In this document: piece after piece, positions 1 through 5,613 of the stretch | How positions within the stretch are numbered: the stretch's first letter is position 1 | Layout of the letters: each line of letters opens with the position of its first letter | NCBI GenBank assembly: GCA_947632745.1 | Contig: CANRQH010000067.1 | Coordinates: 1-6,942 of the forward strand | Source: an uncultured Clostridia bacterium | GTDB lineage: Bacteria; Bacillota; Clostridia; TANB77; CAG-508 | Length of the DNA: 6,942 nucleotides | Direction: 5' to 3' | Made by a program: the position numbers and the translations under genes | The notes under the pieces: model-generated | Databases searched by the model: none | Seen by the model: the letters and a program-made list of their open reading frames with translations, nothing else | What the model was told of the DNA's origin: nothing

Positions 1-128
1 TTAATAATATAATTATTAAAATTTAATGTTGTTATTTCATATTCACTATGAAATACTATATGAAAAGATATAATTAACATCATTGCTACTATTCTTAATA
101 ATTCAAAATTTGATTTTCTTTCTTTCAT
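1..128 (-). CDS. Acyltransferase-3 family membrane protein, N-terminal 42 residues only (runs off the left edge)
   Basis: Reading the minus strand from an ATG at 128-126 gives an open frame to the window edge. It begins MKERKSNFELLRIVAMMLII and continues into SFHIVFHSEY. The NFELLR-(hydrophobic)-H opening is typical of acyltransferase-3 (OafA/YrhL-like) proteins, integral membrane enzymes that transfer acyl groups to cell-surface polysaccharides. The hydrophobic run (about residues 10-25) would be the first membrane helix, and the histidine after it fits the conserved His of the family. A strong ribosome binding site, TAGGAG, lies 6 bases before the ATG. The gene follows the VanZ-family gene on the same strand after 47 bases, so co-transcription is likely. 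Family is judged from the N-terminus only; substrate is unknown. Confidence 0.72.
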   Translation of the reverse strand, partial: MKERKSNFELLRIVAMMLIISFHIVFHSEYEITTLNFNNYII

Positions 129-175
129 TTTTTTCTCCTATTTTTTCAATATTTTTTTACACTATATAGTTTCCT

Positions 176-652
176 TTATGTAATTTTTACTTTCTTATAA
201 ATTTTTATTGCTCCAATTACAATGCTAATCCCAAAAATAACCCCAAAAGTATCAATAAAAACATCACTTACCATAGGGCCTCTGCCTGGCACAAAGCTTT
301 GATGAATTTCATCTGAAATTGCATATAAGACACCTATGCTTAAGCTTATTCCTATTCTTTTTGTTTGTTTTATTTTATATGTACTCATAAGGCTCATTGC
401 TAATATACCAACTAATGTATAAAGTGAAAAGTGTGCTAATTTTCTTATTACATGTTCTATTTTCTCTAGAACTTTTTCCTTTTTACTTGGTTCTAATTTT
501 TGTATCGATTCTATATTTTTCGTTACATTTTCTGTAATTTGTCTACTTAAACTACTAGACTGTTCTGCATTTTGATTTGAAAAACCAAATATAAATGCAA
601 ACAACGTTATAAGCATTGCAATGAGTACAACTCTTAATATATTTATTTTCAA
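176..652 (-). CDS. VanZ-family membrane protein
   Basis: This is a 158-residue membrane protein with the usual VanZ-like layout. A first hydrophobic helix (about 5-24) is followed by FSNQNAEQSSSLS, an external charged segment (about 40-68), then RKLAHFSLYTLVG (70-82). The signature block ISDEIHQSFVPGRGPMVSD spans 112-130 and leads into a last helix (about 133-150). VanZ of enterococci gives low-level teicoplanin resistance by an unknown mechanism. Most chromosomal relatives in Clostridia have no tested role, so no resistance should be assumed. The start is TTG (652-650), chosen because AAGGAG lies about 11 bases upstream and the frame gives a normal N-terminal helix; the next ATG would cut into that helix. 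The gene is probably first in a unit with the acyltransferase gene on its left. Confidence 0.85.
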   Translation of the reverse strand: MKINILRVVLIAMLITLFAFIFGFSNQNAEQSSSLSRQITENVTKNIESIQKLEPSKKEKVLEKIEHVIRKLAHFSLYTLVGILAMSLMSTYKIKQTKRIGISLSIGVLYAISDEIHQSFVPGRGPMVSDVFIDTFGVIFGISIVIGAIKIYKKVKIT

Positions 653-678
653 TTTTTTCTTGTCTCCTTATTGTTTTA

Positions 679-684
679 ATTATA
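679..684 (-). promoter_or_regulatory. Possible -10 box for the VanZ-family gene
   Basis: A TATAAT hexamer on the minus strand lies 27 bases before the TTG start. No good -35 is found 16-18 bases further upstream (TTGTTA lies 24 bases away), so this is only a candidate. Confidence 0.3.
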
Positions 685-945
685 TGATAAGTAGTCTTTT
701 ATTTATTCTAACAACTTAAACTAAAAATTTCAGTGTATAAAATCTAATTTTTCACACAGTTCAACATTATATCAATTTTAATTCTAAAATACAAGTAAAA
801 TATAACAATTTTTCTATTTTTTGACTTTGAATTCTTTCTTTTTTTATGTTAACATAATTATGAAAGTTTTATTTTGCATACAAAATTCAAAATAATAAAA
901 TTTTATATAACCTTATAGGTAGGTTATGAAAGGAATGAATTTTTT

Positions 946-1191
946 ATGGTAAATTTCAAAAAAGAATTTGAGAATTTTGATAAAACAGATTTAAAAATTA
1001 TGAGTACAGGAATTAAAATATGTTTTGTAATTTTACTATTTTCAATATTTTTATTAAGTGTATATATGTGCTCGCATAAACTTTTTCTATACAATTTAGG
1101 AATTTCCATTTTAAAATTAAGTACATATTTTATAGTTGAATTTGTAGTTTGTGGAGTTGTTGTAGATAAAATAAAAAAACAGATTGAATAA
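946..1191 (+). CDS. Small two-helix membrane protein of unknown function
   Basis: This 81-residue protein is not one I can name. Residues 1-22 are charged and probably cytoplasmic (FKKEFENFDKTDLK). Residues about 24-43 form a hydrophobic helix (ICFVILLFSIFLLSVYMC), residues 44-52 a short loop, and about 53-72 a second helix. A basic tail, DKIKKQIE, ends it. Both termini are predicted inside the cell. Start support is AAAGGA 12 bases before the ATG. It is transcribed toward the rpmF-secG unit and shares the terminator region with it. Hydrophobic patterning and the ribosome binding site make it a credible gene. A frame also exists on the opposite strand (1109-924) but has no ribosome binding site and no sensible composition. 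No function is inferred. Confidence 0.62.
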   Translation: MVNFKKEFENFDKTDLKIMSTGIKICFVILLFSIFLLSVYMCSHKLFLYNLGISILKLSTYFIVEFVVCGVVVDKIKKQIE

Positions 1192-1201
1192 ATTTAAAAG
1201 C

Positions 1202-1258
1202 GAAAAAGAGTAGGTTTAAACTCTTCCCTATATGGTAAGCGCTTTTCTACTCTTTTTC
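1202..1258. terminator. Long inverted repeat between convergent genes, probable bidirectional terminator
   Basis: GAAAAAGAGTAG (1202-1213) is perfectly complementary to CTACTCTTTTTC (1247-1258), with 33 bases between. T-runs lie within the 3' arm on both strands, and on the minus strand CGCTTTTAAATTT follows. It lies 11 bases after the stop of the small membrane protein and 61 bases after the stop of secG, where a shared terminator is expected. The loop is long, and alternative pairings exist (see findings). Confidence 0.5.
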
Positions 1259-1272
1259 ATAAGCTTTATATT

Positions 1273-1300
1273 CCCTCTTTATTAAAAATAAAGATGTGGG
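1273..1300. other. Small hairpin just downstream of secG
   Basis: TCTTTAT (1276-1282) pairs with ATAAAGA (1288-1294) around a TAAAA loop. CCC (1273-1275) can pair with GGG (1298-1300) across a 3-base bulge. It lies 19 bases past the secG stop but no T-run follows on the minus strand, so it may protect a 3' end rather than terminate. Confidence 0.3.
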
Positions 1301-1318
1301 CAAATTTAAATATAATTA

Positions 1319-1567
1319 TTAGATAGCATAAACAGCTCCTAGTGCAATGCATAATATTACAAGGATTATTCCTAAAATAACTGTCCATTTTTTTTGTTTT
1401 CCTTCTCTAGTATTTGCTTTATTTTTTTCAAAGAAGTTACTTGTTGAATTTCCAGTTATTGTTGCAGATAATCCTGCATCTTCTTTAGATTGTATCATTG
1501 CAAGGATTATTAAAGCTAAACATACTATAAAATAAATTACAATCAATATACCTTTTACTATTTGCAT
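1319..1567 (-). CDS. secG: Protein translocase subunit SecG
   Basis: The 82-residue protein has the SecG form: helix 1 (about 5-25), a short loop with IQSKEDAGLSATITGNST, a basic segment ending GKQKKW (about 56-61), and helix 2 (about 62-81). SecG binds SecYE in the cytoplasmic membrane and helps SecA-driven export. The loop sequence and length match clostridial SecG proteins. The ATG has an AAGGAGG ribosome binding site 8 bases upstream. The gene starts 22 bases after the rpmF stop on the same strand, has no promoter of its own that I can see, and is therefore probably expressed from the rpmF promoter. In many Clostridia secG is followed by rnr and smpB. Here the next gene is convergent, so the unit appears to end with secG. 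Confidence 0.94.
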   Translation of the reverse strand: MQIVKGILIVIYFIVCLALIILAMIQSKEDAGLSATITGNSTSNFFEKNKANTREGKQKKWTVILGIILVILCIALGAVYAI

Positions 1568-1589
1568 TTATTCTTCCTCCTTGATGGAT

Positions 1590-1781
1590 TTATTGTTCAT
1601 TTTTATCTTTTTTAACCACTATTTGTTTTCCATCATAATATCCGCAATTTGAGCATAATGTGTGTGGTAATACTGGTTCTCCACAGTTTAAACATTTTGT
1701 GAATTTTGGTGTTTCAACTTTCCATGTTGATCTTTTGCTGTGAGTTCTTGCTTTTGACCATCTTCTTTTTGGTTGTGCCAT
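1590..1781 (-). CDS. rpmF: 50S ribosomal protein L32 (zinc-binding form)
   Basis: The 63-residue protein begins MAQPKRRWSKARTHSKRSTW, the standard bacterial L32 N-terminus. It carries the four-cysteine zinc ribbon CLNC...CSNC (about residues 30-33 and 43-46), so it is the zinc-dependent (C+) form. L32 is a small protein of the large ribosomal subunit. Start support is GGAGG 9 bases before the ATG. In many Firmicutes rpmF follows ackA and a YceD-like (DUF177) gene. Here it has its own consensus promoter, and the next gene upstream is a decayed dinD relic, so the usual neighbourhood has been broken or moved. It is followed by secG after 22 bases. Confidence 0.97.
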   Translation of the reverse strand: MAQPKRRWSKARTHSKRSTWKVETPKFTKCLNCGEPVLPHTLCSNCGYYDGKQIVVKKDKNEQ

Positions 1782-1805
1782 TTATATTCCCTCCTCTTGT
1801 TTATC

Positions 1806-1822
1806 TGATATGTTTTATATCA
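1806..1822. other. Small inverted repeat in the rpmF leader
   Basis: TGATAT (1806-1811) and ATATCA (1817-1822) are complementary around a 5-base loop, within the roughly 70-base untranslated leader of rpmF. It is weak and AT-only. No regulatory role can be claimed. Confidence 0.2.
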
Positions 1823-1857
1823 ATATTTTAATTACTTTTTTATATTCATACTTTACG

Positions 1858-1886
1858 ATTATACATTTTTTTTTTGAATTTGTCAA
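1858..1886 (-). promoter_or_regulatory. Consensus vegetative promoter for rpmF-secG
   Basis: On the minus strand TTGACA (1886-1881), a 17-base spacer and TATAAT (1863-1858) form a perfect housekeeping sigma-factor promoter. Transcription would start near 1851, about 70 bases before the rpmF ATG. The -35 box lies only 4 bases from one copy of the 19-bp direct repeat. Confidence 0.85.
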
Positions 1887-1890
1887 CCAC

Positions 1891-1909
1891 AAACTGGTAA
1901 TTTTCAATA
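1891..1909. repeat. 19-bp direct repeat, copy 1 (right beyond the dinD relic 3' end)
   Basis: AAACTGGTAATTTTCAATA is identical to the copy at 2358-2376, in the same orientation 467 bases away. Together they bracket the dinD relic. Their origin is unknown: remnants of a mobile element, or recombination scars. Confidence 0.8.
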
Positions 1910-1935
1910 AAAATTTAAGTATAATAGTTTAATTA

Positions 1936-2358
1936 CTATTTCTTCGTTTTCTTCAAACCGCTTTTGTTTTCTTTTTCTAACTGTTTTAGGCTCTTTTTAG
2001 GTGTTGGTAAATCTTCTGGCATAGTTCCTCCAAGGTCTTTTATGGTATTTCTTATTTTAGCCCCAACTTCATAATGTGCTTTATTTGCTTCTTTTTCACT
2101 TTGAATGTTATCTTTCTTTAATTTTTATTCAGTTTGAGATATTCTAAATAGATTTGCAATAAGTTCATCGCTTCCCATATTATCTAAAATATCTTCTCTA
2201 TATCTTAGACCTTTCCTTTTTGCAATATCATCAGCTGTTTCTCCATTATATAAACCTGACAACTTCCTGACATCAGGAAAATGTTCAAATACACTAATGC
2301 CACTATTTTCACAAGAGATTTTAGCTTTATCAATTATTTTTTCAAAATTTTGTATCAA
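1936..2358 (-). pseudogene. dinD: Decayed DinD-like (damage-inducible protein D) gene
   Basis: Read on the minus strand in one frame, this stretch encodes pieces of a DinD-family protein (normally about 280 residues; SOS-induced in E. coli, role unclear). The first piece is FEKIIDKAKISCENSG...FEHFPDVRK. It jumps directly to SGLYNGETADDIAKRKGL and DNMGSDELIANLFRISQTE. Then comes an in-frame TAA (2127-2125), then KLKKDNIQSEKEANKAHYEV, RNTIKDLGGTMPEDLPTPKK and a final TAG (1938-1936). The middle of the protein (roughly 100 or more residues) and the N-terminal part are missing. A sense Glu codon has probably become TAA. The relic ends abruptly at the 19-bp repeat on its 5' side. The frame could open at a TTG (2358-2356), but no ribosome binding site is seen. 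Family assignment rests on the two conserved halves. Confidence 0.75.
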
Positions 2359-2376
2359 AACTGGTAATTTTCAATA
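2358..2376. repeat. 19-bp direct repeat, copy 2 (at the truncated 5' edge of the dinD relic)
   Basis: Identical to 1891-1909 in sequence and direction. The recognisable DinD homology stops within about ten bases of this repeat. Confidence 0.8.
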
Positions 2377-2433
2377 CAAATATGAAACTTTTTTACTATT
2401 TTCACATATACTAAGTTTGAAAAGATTTTTAAT

Positions 2434-2463
2434 TTGTAGCTAAAATTAAAGTTTTTATATAAT
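2434..2463 (+). promoter_or_regulatory. Candidate promoter for asnB
   Basis: TATAAT (2458-2463) lies 30 bases before the asnB ATG, with TTGTAG (2434-2439) 18 bases upstream as a poor -35. No T-box element is present: the 116-base leader lacks the conserved T-box sequence and has no room for the structure. Confidence 0.45.
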
Positions 2464-2492
2464 TTTTCTTTTTAAAGAAAGGTGGTTAAGTT

Positions 2493-4302
2493 ATGTGTGG
2501 AATTGTTGGTTTTGCAAACTTTAGAAAAGAATTGCCAAACAAAAAAGACGTAATAAATGATATGGTTCAAACTCTATCAAATCGTGGACCTGATGAAGAA
2601 GGAATTTACTTAAATAAAAATGTTGCACTTGGTCACAAAAGACTAATTGTTATTGACCCTGAGGGCGGAAAACAACCCATGATAGAAAAATATTCTTTAG
2701 GTGAATATGTAATGGTTTATAATGGTCAAATATACAATACAAAAGAGCTTGCAGAGGTTCTAACAGAAAACCGGATTTTCTTTTTATGGACATTCAGATA
2801 CAGAAGTTCTTTTAAAAAGTTACATACATTTTGGAAAAGATGTTGTTAAATATTTAAATGGTATTTTCGCTTTTGCAATTTGGAACACTAAGACTCAGGA
2901 GATTTTTTTAGCAAGAGACCATTTTGGTGTTAAACCTTTATTTTATACAGAATTTGATGGCGGACTTCTTTTTGCTTCTGAATTAAAAGCTTTATTTAAA
3001 TATCCTAATCTTGAAAAAATAATTGATTCACAAGGAATTTCTGAACTTTTTGGTATTGGACCTAGCCATACTCCAGGGCTTTTTGTTTACAAAAATATAT
3101 ATGAAATAAAACCTGCACATTTTGCAGTATATAACTCTTCTGGTCTTCATATTGAAAGGTATTGGAAGCTAGAAAGCAAGCCTCATTTAGAAGATTTTGA
3201 AGAAACATGTTCACATCTTAAATTTTTAGTTGAAGATGCAATTTCAAGGCAACTTGTTTCTGATATGCCTCTTTGTACGTTTTTGTCTGGAGGACTTGAT
3301 TCAAGTATAATTACAAAATTCACTTCTGATTTCTTAAAAGAAGAAGGTCTTCCTCCACTAGACACTTATTCTGTGGATTATGTAGATAATGACAAAAATT
3401 TTGTTAAGTCAGATTTTCAACCAAATTCAGATAACTACTACATTGAGCTTATGAATAATTGTACTTACAGCAAACATCATAAAGTAGTTTTGGATACTCC
3501 AGAGCTTGCAAAGGCTTTGGAAAATGCAATGATAGCAAGAGATGTGCCTGGTATGGCTGATGTTGATTCTTCTTTATATTTATTTTGCAAAGAAGTAAAA
3601 AAAGAGAAAACCGTTACCTTAATGGGAGAATGTGCTGATGAAATATTTGGTGGCTACCCATGGTTTTTCCGTGAAGATGCCTTAAGTTCCGGAACTTTTC
3701 CTTGGTCTATTGCAATTTCTGAAAGACAACATCTTTTAAATCCTGATATTGCAAATAAAGTAAATTTGAAAGATTATATTGATTTTAGATATAATGAAAG
3801 TTTGTCTAATGTTGAAATTCTAGATAATGATTCATTTGATACTGCCGAAAAACGTAAAATTTCTTATCTTACTATGAGCTGGTTTATGCAGACCCTTTTA
3901 GATAGGGCTGACCGTATGGGTATGGCAAGTGGTTTAGAGGTTCGTGTACCTTTTTGCGATTACCGTTTAGCTCAGTATATGTATAATGTTCCTTGGGAAA
4001 TGAAAGCCTACAAAGGTCGTGAAAAAGGCTTACTTAGATACATTATGAAAGATGTTTTGCCAGAAGAAATTGTAGATAGAAAGAAGTCCCCTTACCCTAA
4101 AACTCATAACCCAACATACTTAAGGGCTGTTAAACAAATGCTTACTGATATTATGAAAGATAGTAATGCTCCTATTAATTTCTTGCTTAACAGAGATTAT
4201 ATTTTGGATATTTTAAATACCGATGGCTCTGCTTTTACTAGACCTTGGTTTGGTCAATTGATGACACGGTCCACAACTTATGGCTTACCTTTGCCAAGTT
4301 AA
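2493..4302 (+). pseudogene. asnB: Asparagine synthetase (glutamine-hydrolysing) with a +1 frameshift
   Basis: Joining two frames gives about 602 residues, near the usual AsnB length. The enzyme makes asparagine from aspartate, ATP and glutamine in the cytosol. The N-terminal Ntn glutaminase domain has Cys2 (MCGIVG), RGPDEEG (31-37), GHKRL and YNGQIYN (E is usual where Q stands). After the shift it reads GFSFYGHSDTEVLL, NGIFAFAIWN, ARDHFGVKPLFY and FASELKAL. The synthetase domain has the PP-loop SGGLDSS (265-271), GECADEIFGGY (378-388) and SGLEVRVPFCDYRLA. One extra base lies in 2766-2772 (AAAACC); without it the frames join. As given, the first frame stops at 2847-2849 after 118 residues. All other motifs are intact, so either a recent mutation or a base error is possible. 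The ribosome binding site AAAGGTGG lies 7 bases before the ATG. Transcription ends at the hairpins at 4354-4437. Confidence 0.9.
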
Positions 4303-4341
4303 TATGTGGCTTGAAATGTATCAGCCTAAAATTGAAATATA
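4291..4341. repeat. Direct repeat A1: asnB 3' end and flank, left copy
   Basis: These 51 bases cover the last three sense codons and stop of asnB plus downstream DNA. They match 5364-5414 with three differences. In the other copy the asnB stop TTAA reads TAAA. Confidence 0.9.
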
Positions 4342-4353
4342 AAACAACAAACT

Positions 4354-4376
4354 TGAGGTCGCAATTTGCGACCTCA
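4354..4376 (+). terminator. Palindrome P1, probable asnB terminator
   Basis: TGAGGTCGCAA (4354-4364) and its exact complement (4366-4376) flank a single T, followed by TTTTAATT on the plus strand. It lies 52 bases past the asnB stop. It is a member of the ORF6N-type palindrome family; the minus strand reads MRSQIATSS. Confidence 0.7.
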
Positions 4377-4381
4377 TTTTA

Positions 4382-4440
4382 ATTAACTTTAAGAGTAAAC
4401 ACAAAACTTGAGGTTGCAAATTGCAACCTCAAGTTTTATT
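4382..4440. repeat. Direct repeat A2: second conserved block of the asnB flank, left copy
   Basis: These 59 bases, from ATTAACTTTAA through palindrome P2 to TTTTATT, align without gaps to 5472-5530. Most differences lie in the palindrome stem and the base run before it. Confidence 0.85.
4403..4437. terminator. Palindrome P2, bidirectional terminator between asnB and the nucleotidyltransferase gene
   Basis: There are 17-base perfect arms (4403-4419 and 4421-4437) around one base, with TTTT at the 3' end of either strand. It begins directly after the nucleotidyltransferase stop (4441-4439) on the minus strand and is a second stop signal for asnB on the plus strand. The minus strand reads NLRLQFATSS, the ORF6N-type peptide. 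Confidence 0.75.
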
Positions 4441-4753
4441 AGTTTGAATATACAACCTCTCCATATTCTAAAATATCATCTAAAAATCCACTTGTATCTT
4501 CTCCATCAATCAATAATATAGGTTCAATATCTGTTGATATATTTCTTCTTAATTTAAATAATTTTGCCATATCATCAATTATATCTTTTGATATACTGCT
4601 CCTTGGTACTACTACTGCAACATCTATGTCACTATCTTTTCTTGCATTTCCTCTTGCATAAGAACCATACAAAATTATTTTGTTTACAATCATATTTGCA
4701 ACTACTAATTTACTATATTCTTTTACTAGTTGTCTAACTTTTTCTTTATCCAT
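4439..4753 (-). CDS. Minimal nucleotidyltransferase (MNT), antitoxin-like partner of the HEPN protein
   Basis: This 104-residue protein has the minimal nucleotidyltransferase core: GSYARGN (30-36), then SDIDVAVVV with the metal-binding Asp pair D42 and D44, and a third acidic position near STDIEPILL (D75 or E77). So the catalytic residues appear intact. In studied HEPN/MNT modules (for example HepT-MntA of Shewanella) the MNT protein adds AMP groups to the HEPN toxin and silences it. That role here is inferred from family and gene order. The start is ATG with GGAGG 10 bases upstream, located inside the HEPN gene. The two frames overlap by 28 bases, a sign of translational coupling. A bidirectional hairpin terminator follows the stop at once. 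The module lies between two copies of the asnB 3' flank. Confidence 0.9.
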   Translation of the reverse strand: MDKEKVRQLVKEYSKLVVANMIVNKIILYGSYARGNARKDSDIDVAVVVPRSSISKDIIDDMAKLFKLRRNISTDIEPILLIDGEDTSGFLDDILEYGEVVYSN

Positions 4754-5139
4754 AATATAAATTCCTCCGTTTCCTTTATAATTTTTTTACATCTGTCATT
4801 GCTTAATGCTTCATATAATTCTTGTTTCTGAGTAGGATATCTTGCCTCTATGTTTAAAGGTGATACAATATCTAAAAAGTCTTTTTGTCCTTCACTCATT
4901 AAATTATATAAATTGCCTTCTTCAGCTAATCTTATTAGTTTATGGGTATATGGTGGTTGTTTTCCATTTGTTTTCACATAATATGCTTTAAATATTTTTT
5001 CTATTGCTTGATTACACATAAATCCTACATATAAATATCTTTTACTTTTTAACATTGCTTTTGCTGTTTCTAAATCATAATCAGCTATTTCTACCCAATA
5101 TTCTATTTTATCAAAATCTCCTATTTTAATCTCCCCCAT
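4726..5139 (-). CDS. HEPN-domain protein, partner of the nucleotidyltransferase
   Basis: The 137-residue helical protein matches the HEPN (PF05168-type) layout: YWVEIADYDLETAKAML (14-30), RYLYVGFMCNQAIEKIFKAY (34-53), PPYTHKLIRLAEEGNL (62-77) and IEARYPTQ (97-104). HEPN proteins paired with MNT proteins are often toxins or RNases. However, the RX4-6H motif of the RNase-active class is not visible: the only histidine is H66 and no arginine lies 4-6 residues before it. The chemistry is therefore uncertain. The ATG start has no ribosome binding site before it, and codons 2-3 are GGG GAG. A TATAAA box lies only 6 bases upstream of the ATG, so the message may be leaderless. Otherwise a longer leader from the TTGACA at 5323 applies. 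The gene overlaps the nucleotidyltransferase gene by 28 bases. Confidence 0.85.
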   Translation of the reverse strand: MGEIKIGDFDKIEYWVEIADYDLETAKAMLKSKRYLYVGFMCNQAIEKIFKAYYVKTNGKQPPYTHKLIRLAEEGNLYNLMSEGQKDFLDIVSPLNIEARYPTQKQELYEALSNDRCKKIIKETEEFILWIKKKLDN

Positions 5140-5363
5140 TCTAAATTTATACTATAAACATAATTACGCAACTTTTACAGTATTCTTCATATAAATCATG
5201 TCTATTATATTTACACATATAGTATAACACATATTTTATTTTTTTTCTATACATATTAAAAATAATTCTGTCCTGTAAATTTATATTTATAGATAATTAC
5301 ATTTTATAATAGAAATGTGTCAACCTTTTTGTAAAATTTGTTAATTTTATTAAAATTCGTGAT
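5140..5363. other. AT-rich gene-free stretch upstream of the HEPN gene
   Basis: I see no gene here. On the minus strand it holds possible promoter parts for the HEPN gene: TATAAA (5151-5146) close to the ATG, TATAAT (5207-5202), and TTGACA (5323-5318). It also holds a 19-base sequence (5289-5307) repeated at the ORF6N promoter. Its composition is more AT-rich than its surroundings. Confidence 0.5.
5289..5307. repeat. 19-base direct repeat, copy 1, upstream of the HEPN gene
   Basis: ATAGATAATTACATTTTAT matches 6223-6241 exactly and in the same direction. On the minus strand it lies just downstream of a TTGACA (5323-5318). It could be an operator or a leftover of duplicated upstream DNA. Confidence 0.6.
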
Positions 5364-5414
5364 TTGCCAAGTAAATATGTGGCTTGAGATGTATCAGCCT
5401 AAAATTGAGATATA
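5364..5414. repeat. Direct repeat A1: asnB 3' end and flank, right copy
   Basis: Copy of 4291-4341 with three differences in 51 bases. No asnB coding sequence precedes it beyond TTGCCAA, so only the very 3' end of the gene was duplicated. Confidence 0.9.
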
Positions 5415-5427
5415 ATTTTTAATTGAT

Positions 5428-5466
5428 AAACTTCAACTAGTAAAAAATCCTTACTAGTTGAAGTTT
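5428..5466. terminator. Strong hairpin (ACTAGT stem), terminator-like
   Basis: AAACTTCAACTAGTAA (5428-5443) pairs perfectly with 5451-5466 around a 7-base loop, with TTTT on the plus side. It takes the place that palindrome P1 has in the left copy of the asnB flank but belongs to a different sequence family. Confidence 0.7.
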
Positions 5467-5471
5467 TCGAC

Positions 5472-5530
5472 ATTAACTTTAAAGGTAAACACCAAACTTG
5501 AAGTCACAATTTGTGATTTCAAGTTTTATT
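5472..5530. repeat. Direct repeat A2: second conserved block of the asnB flank, right copy
   Basis: Gapless copy of 4382-4440, containing palindrome P3 in place of P2. Confidence 0.85.
5494..5526. repeat. Palindrome P3 (ORF6N-type)
   Basis: Sixteen-base arms (5494-5509 and 5511-5526) with one G-T wobble flank a single T, and a T-rich tract follows on the plus strand. The minus strand reads NLKSQIVTSS. It could act as a terminator, but no plus-strand gene lies before it. Confidence 0.75.
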
Positions 5531-5537
5531 ATTTATT

Positions 5538-5562
5538 TTGAGGTGACAAATTGGCACCTCAA
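5538..5562. repeat. Palindrome P4 (ORF6N-type)
   Basis: Twelve-base arms (5538-5549 and 5551-5562) with one mismatch. The minus strand reads ENLRCQFVTSK and then a stop. Confidence 0.7.
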
Positions 5563-5579
5563 GTTTTCATCTTTTGAAC

Positions 5580-5598
5580 TGGTCACAAATTGTGACCA
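5580..5598. repeat. Palindrome P5 (ORF6N-type)
   Basis: Nine-base perfect arms (5580-5588 and 5590-5598) around one A. The minus strand reads ENMWSQFVTSSK in the same frame as P4 and P6. Confidence 0.7.
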
Positions 5599-5613
5599 CA
5601 TATTTTCTTGTTA

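Noticed and set aside
924..1109. Minus-strand reading frame of 61 codons
   Set aside because: Antisense to the 946-1191 gene, without a ribosome binding site and with no domain-like pattern.
1347..1535. Plus-strand reading frame of 62 codons
   Set aside because: Antisense shadow of secG.
2377..2492. T-box riboswitch controlling asnB
   Set aside because: The 116-base leader is too short and lacks the T-box sequence and a terminator hairpin.
3183..3365. Minus-strand reading frame of 60 codons
   Set aside because: Antisense shadow of the asnB PP-loop region.
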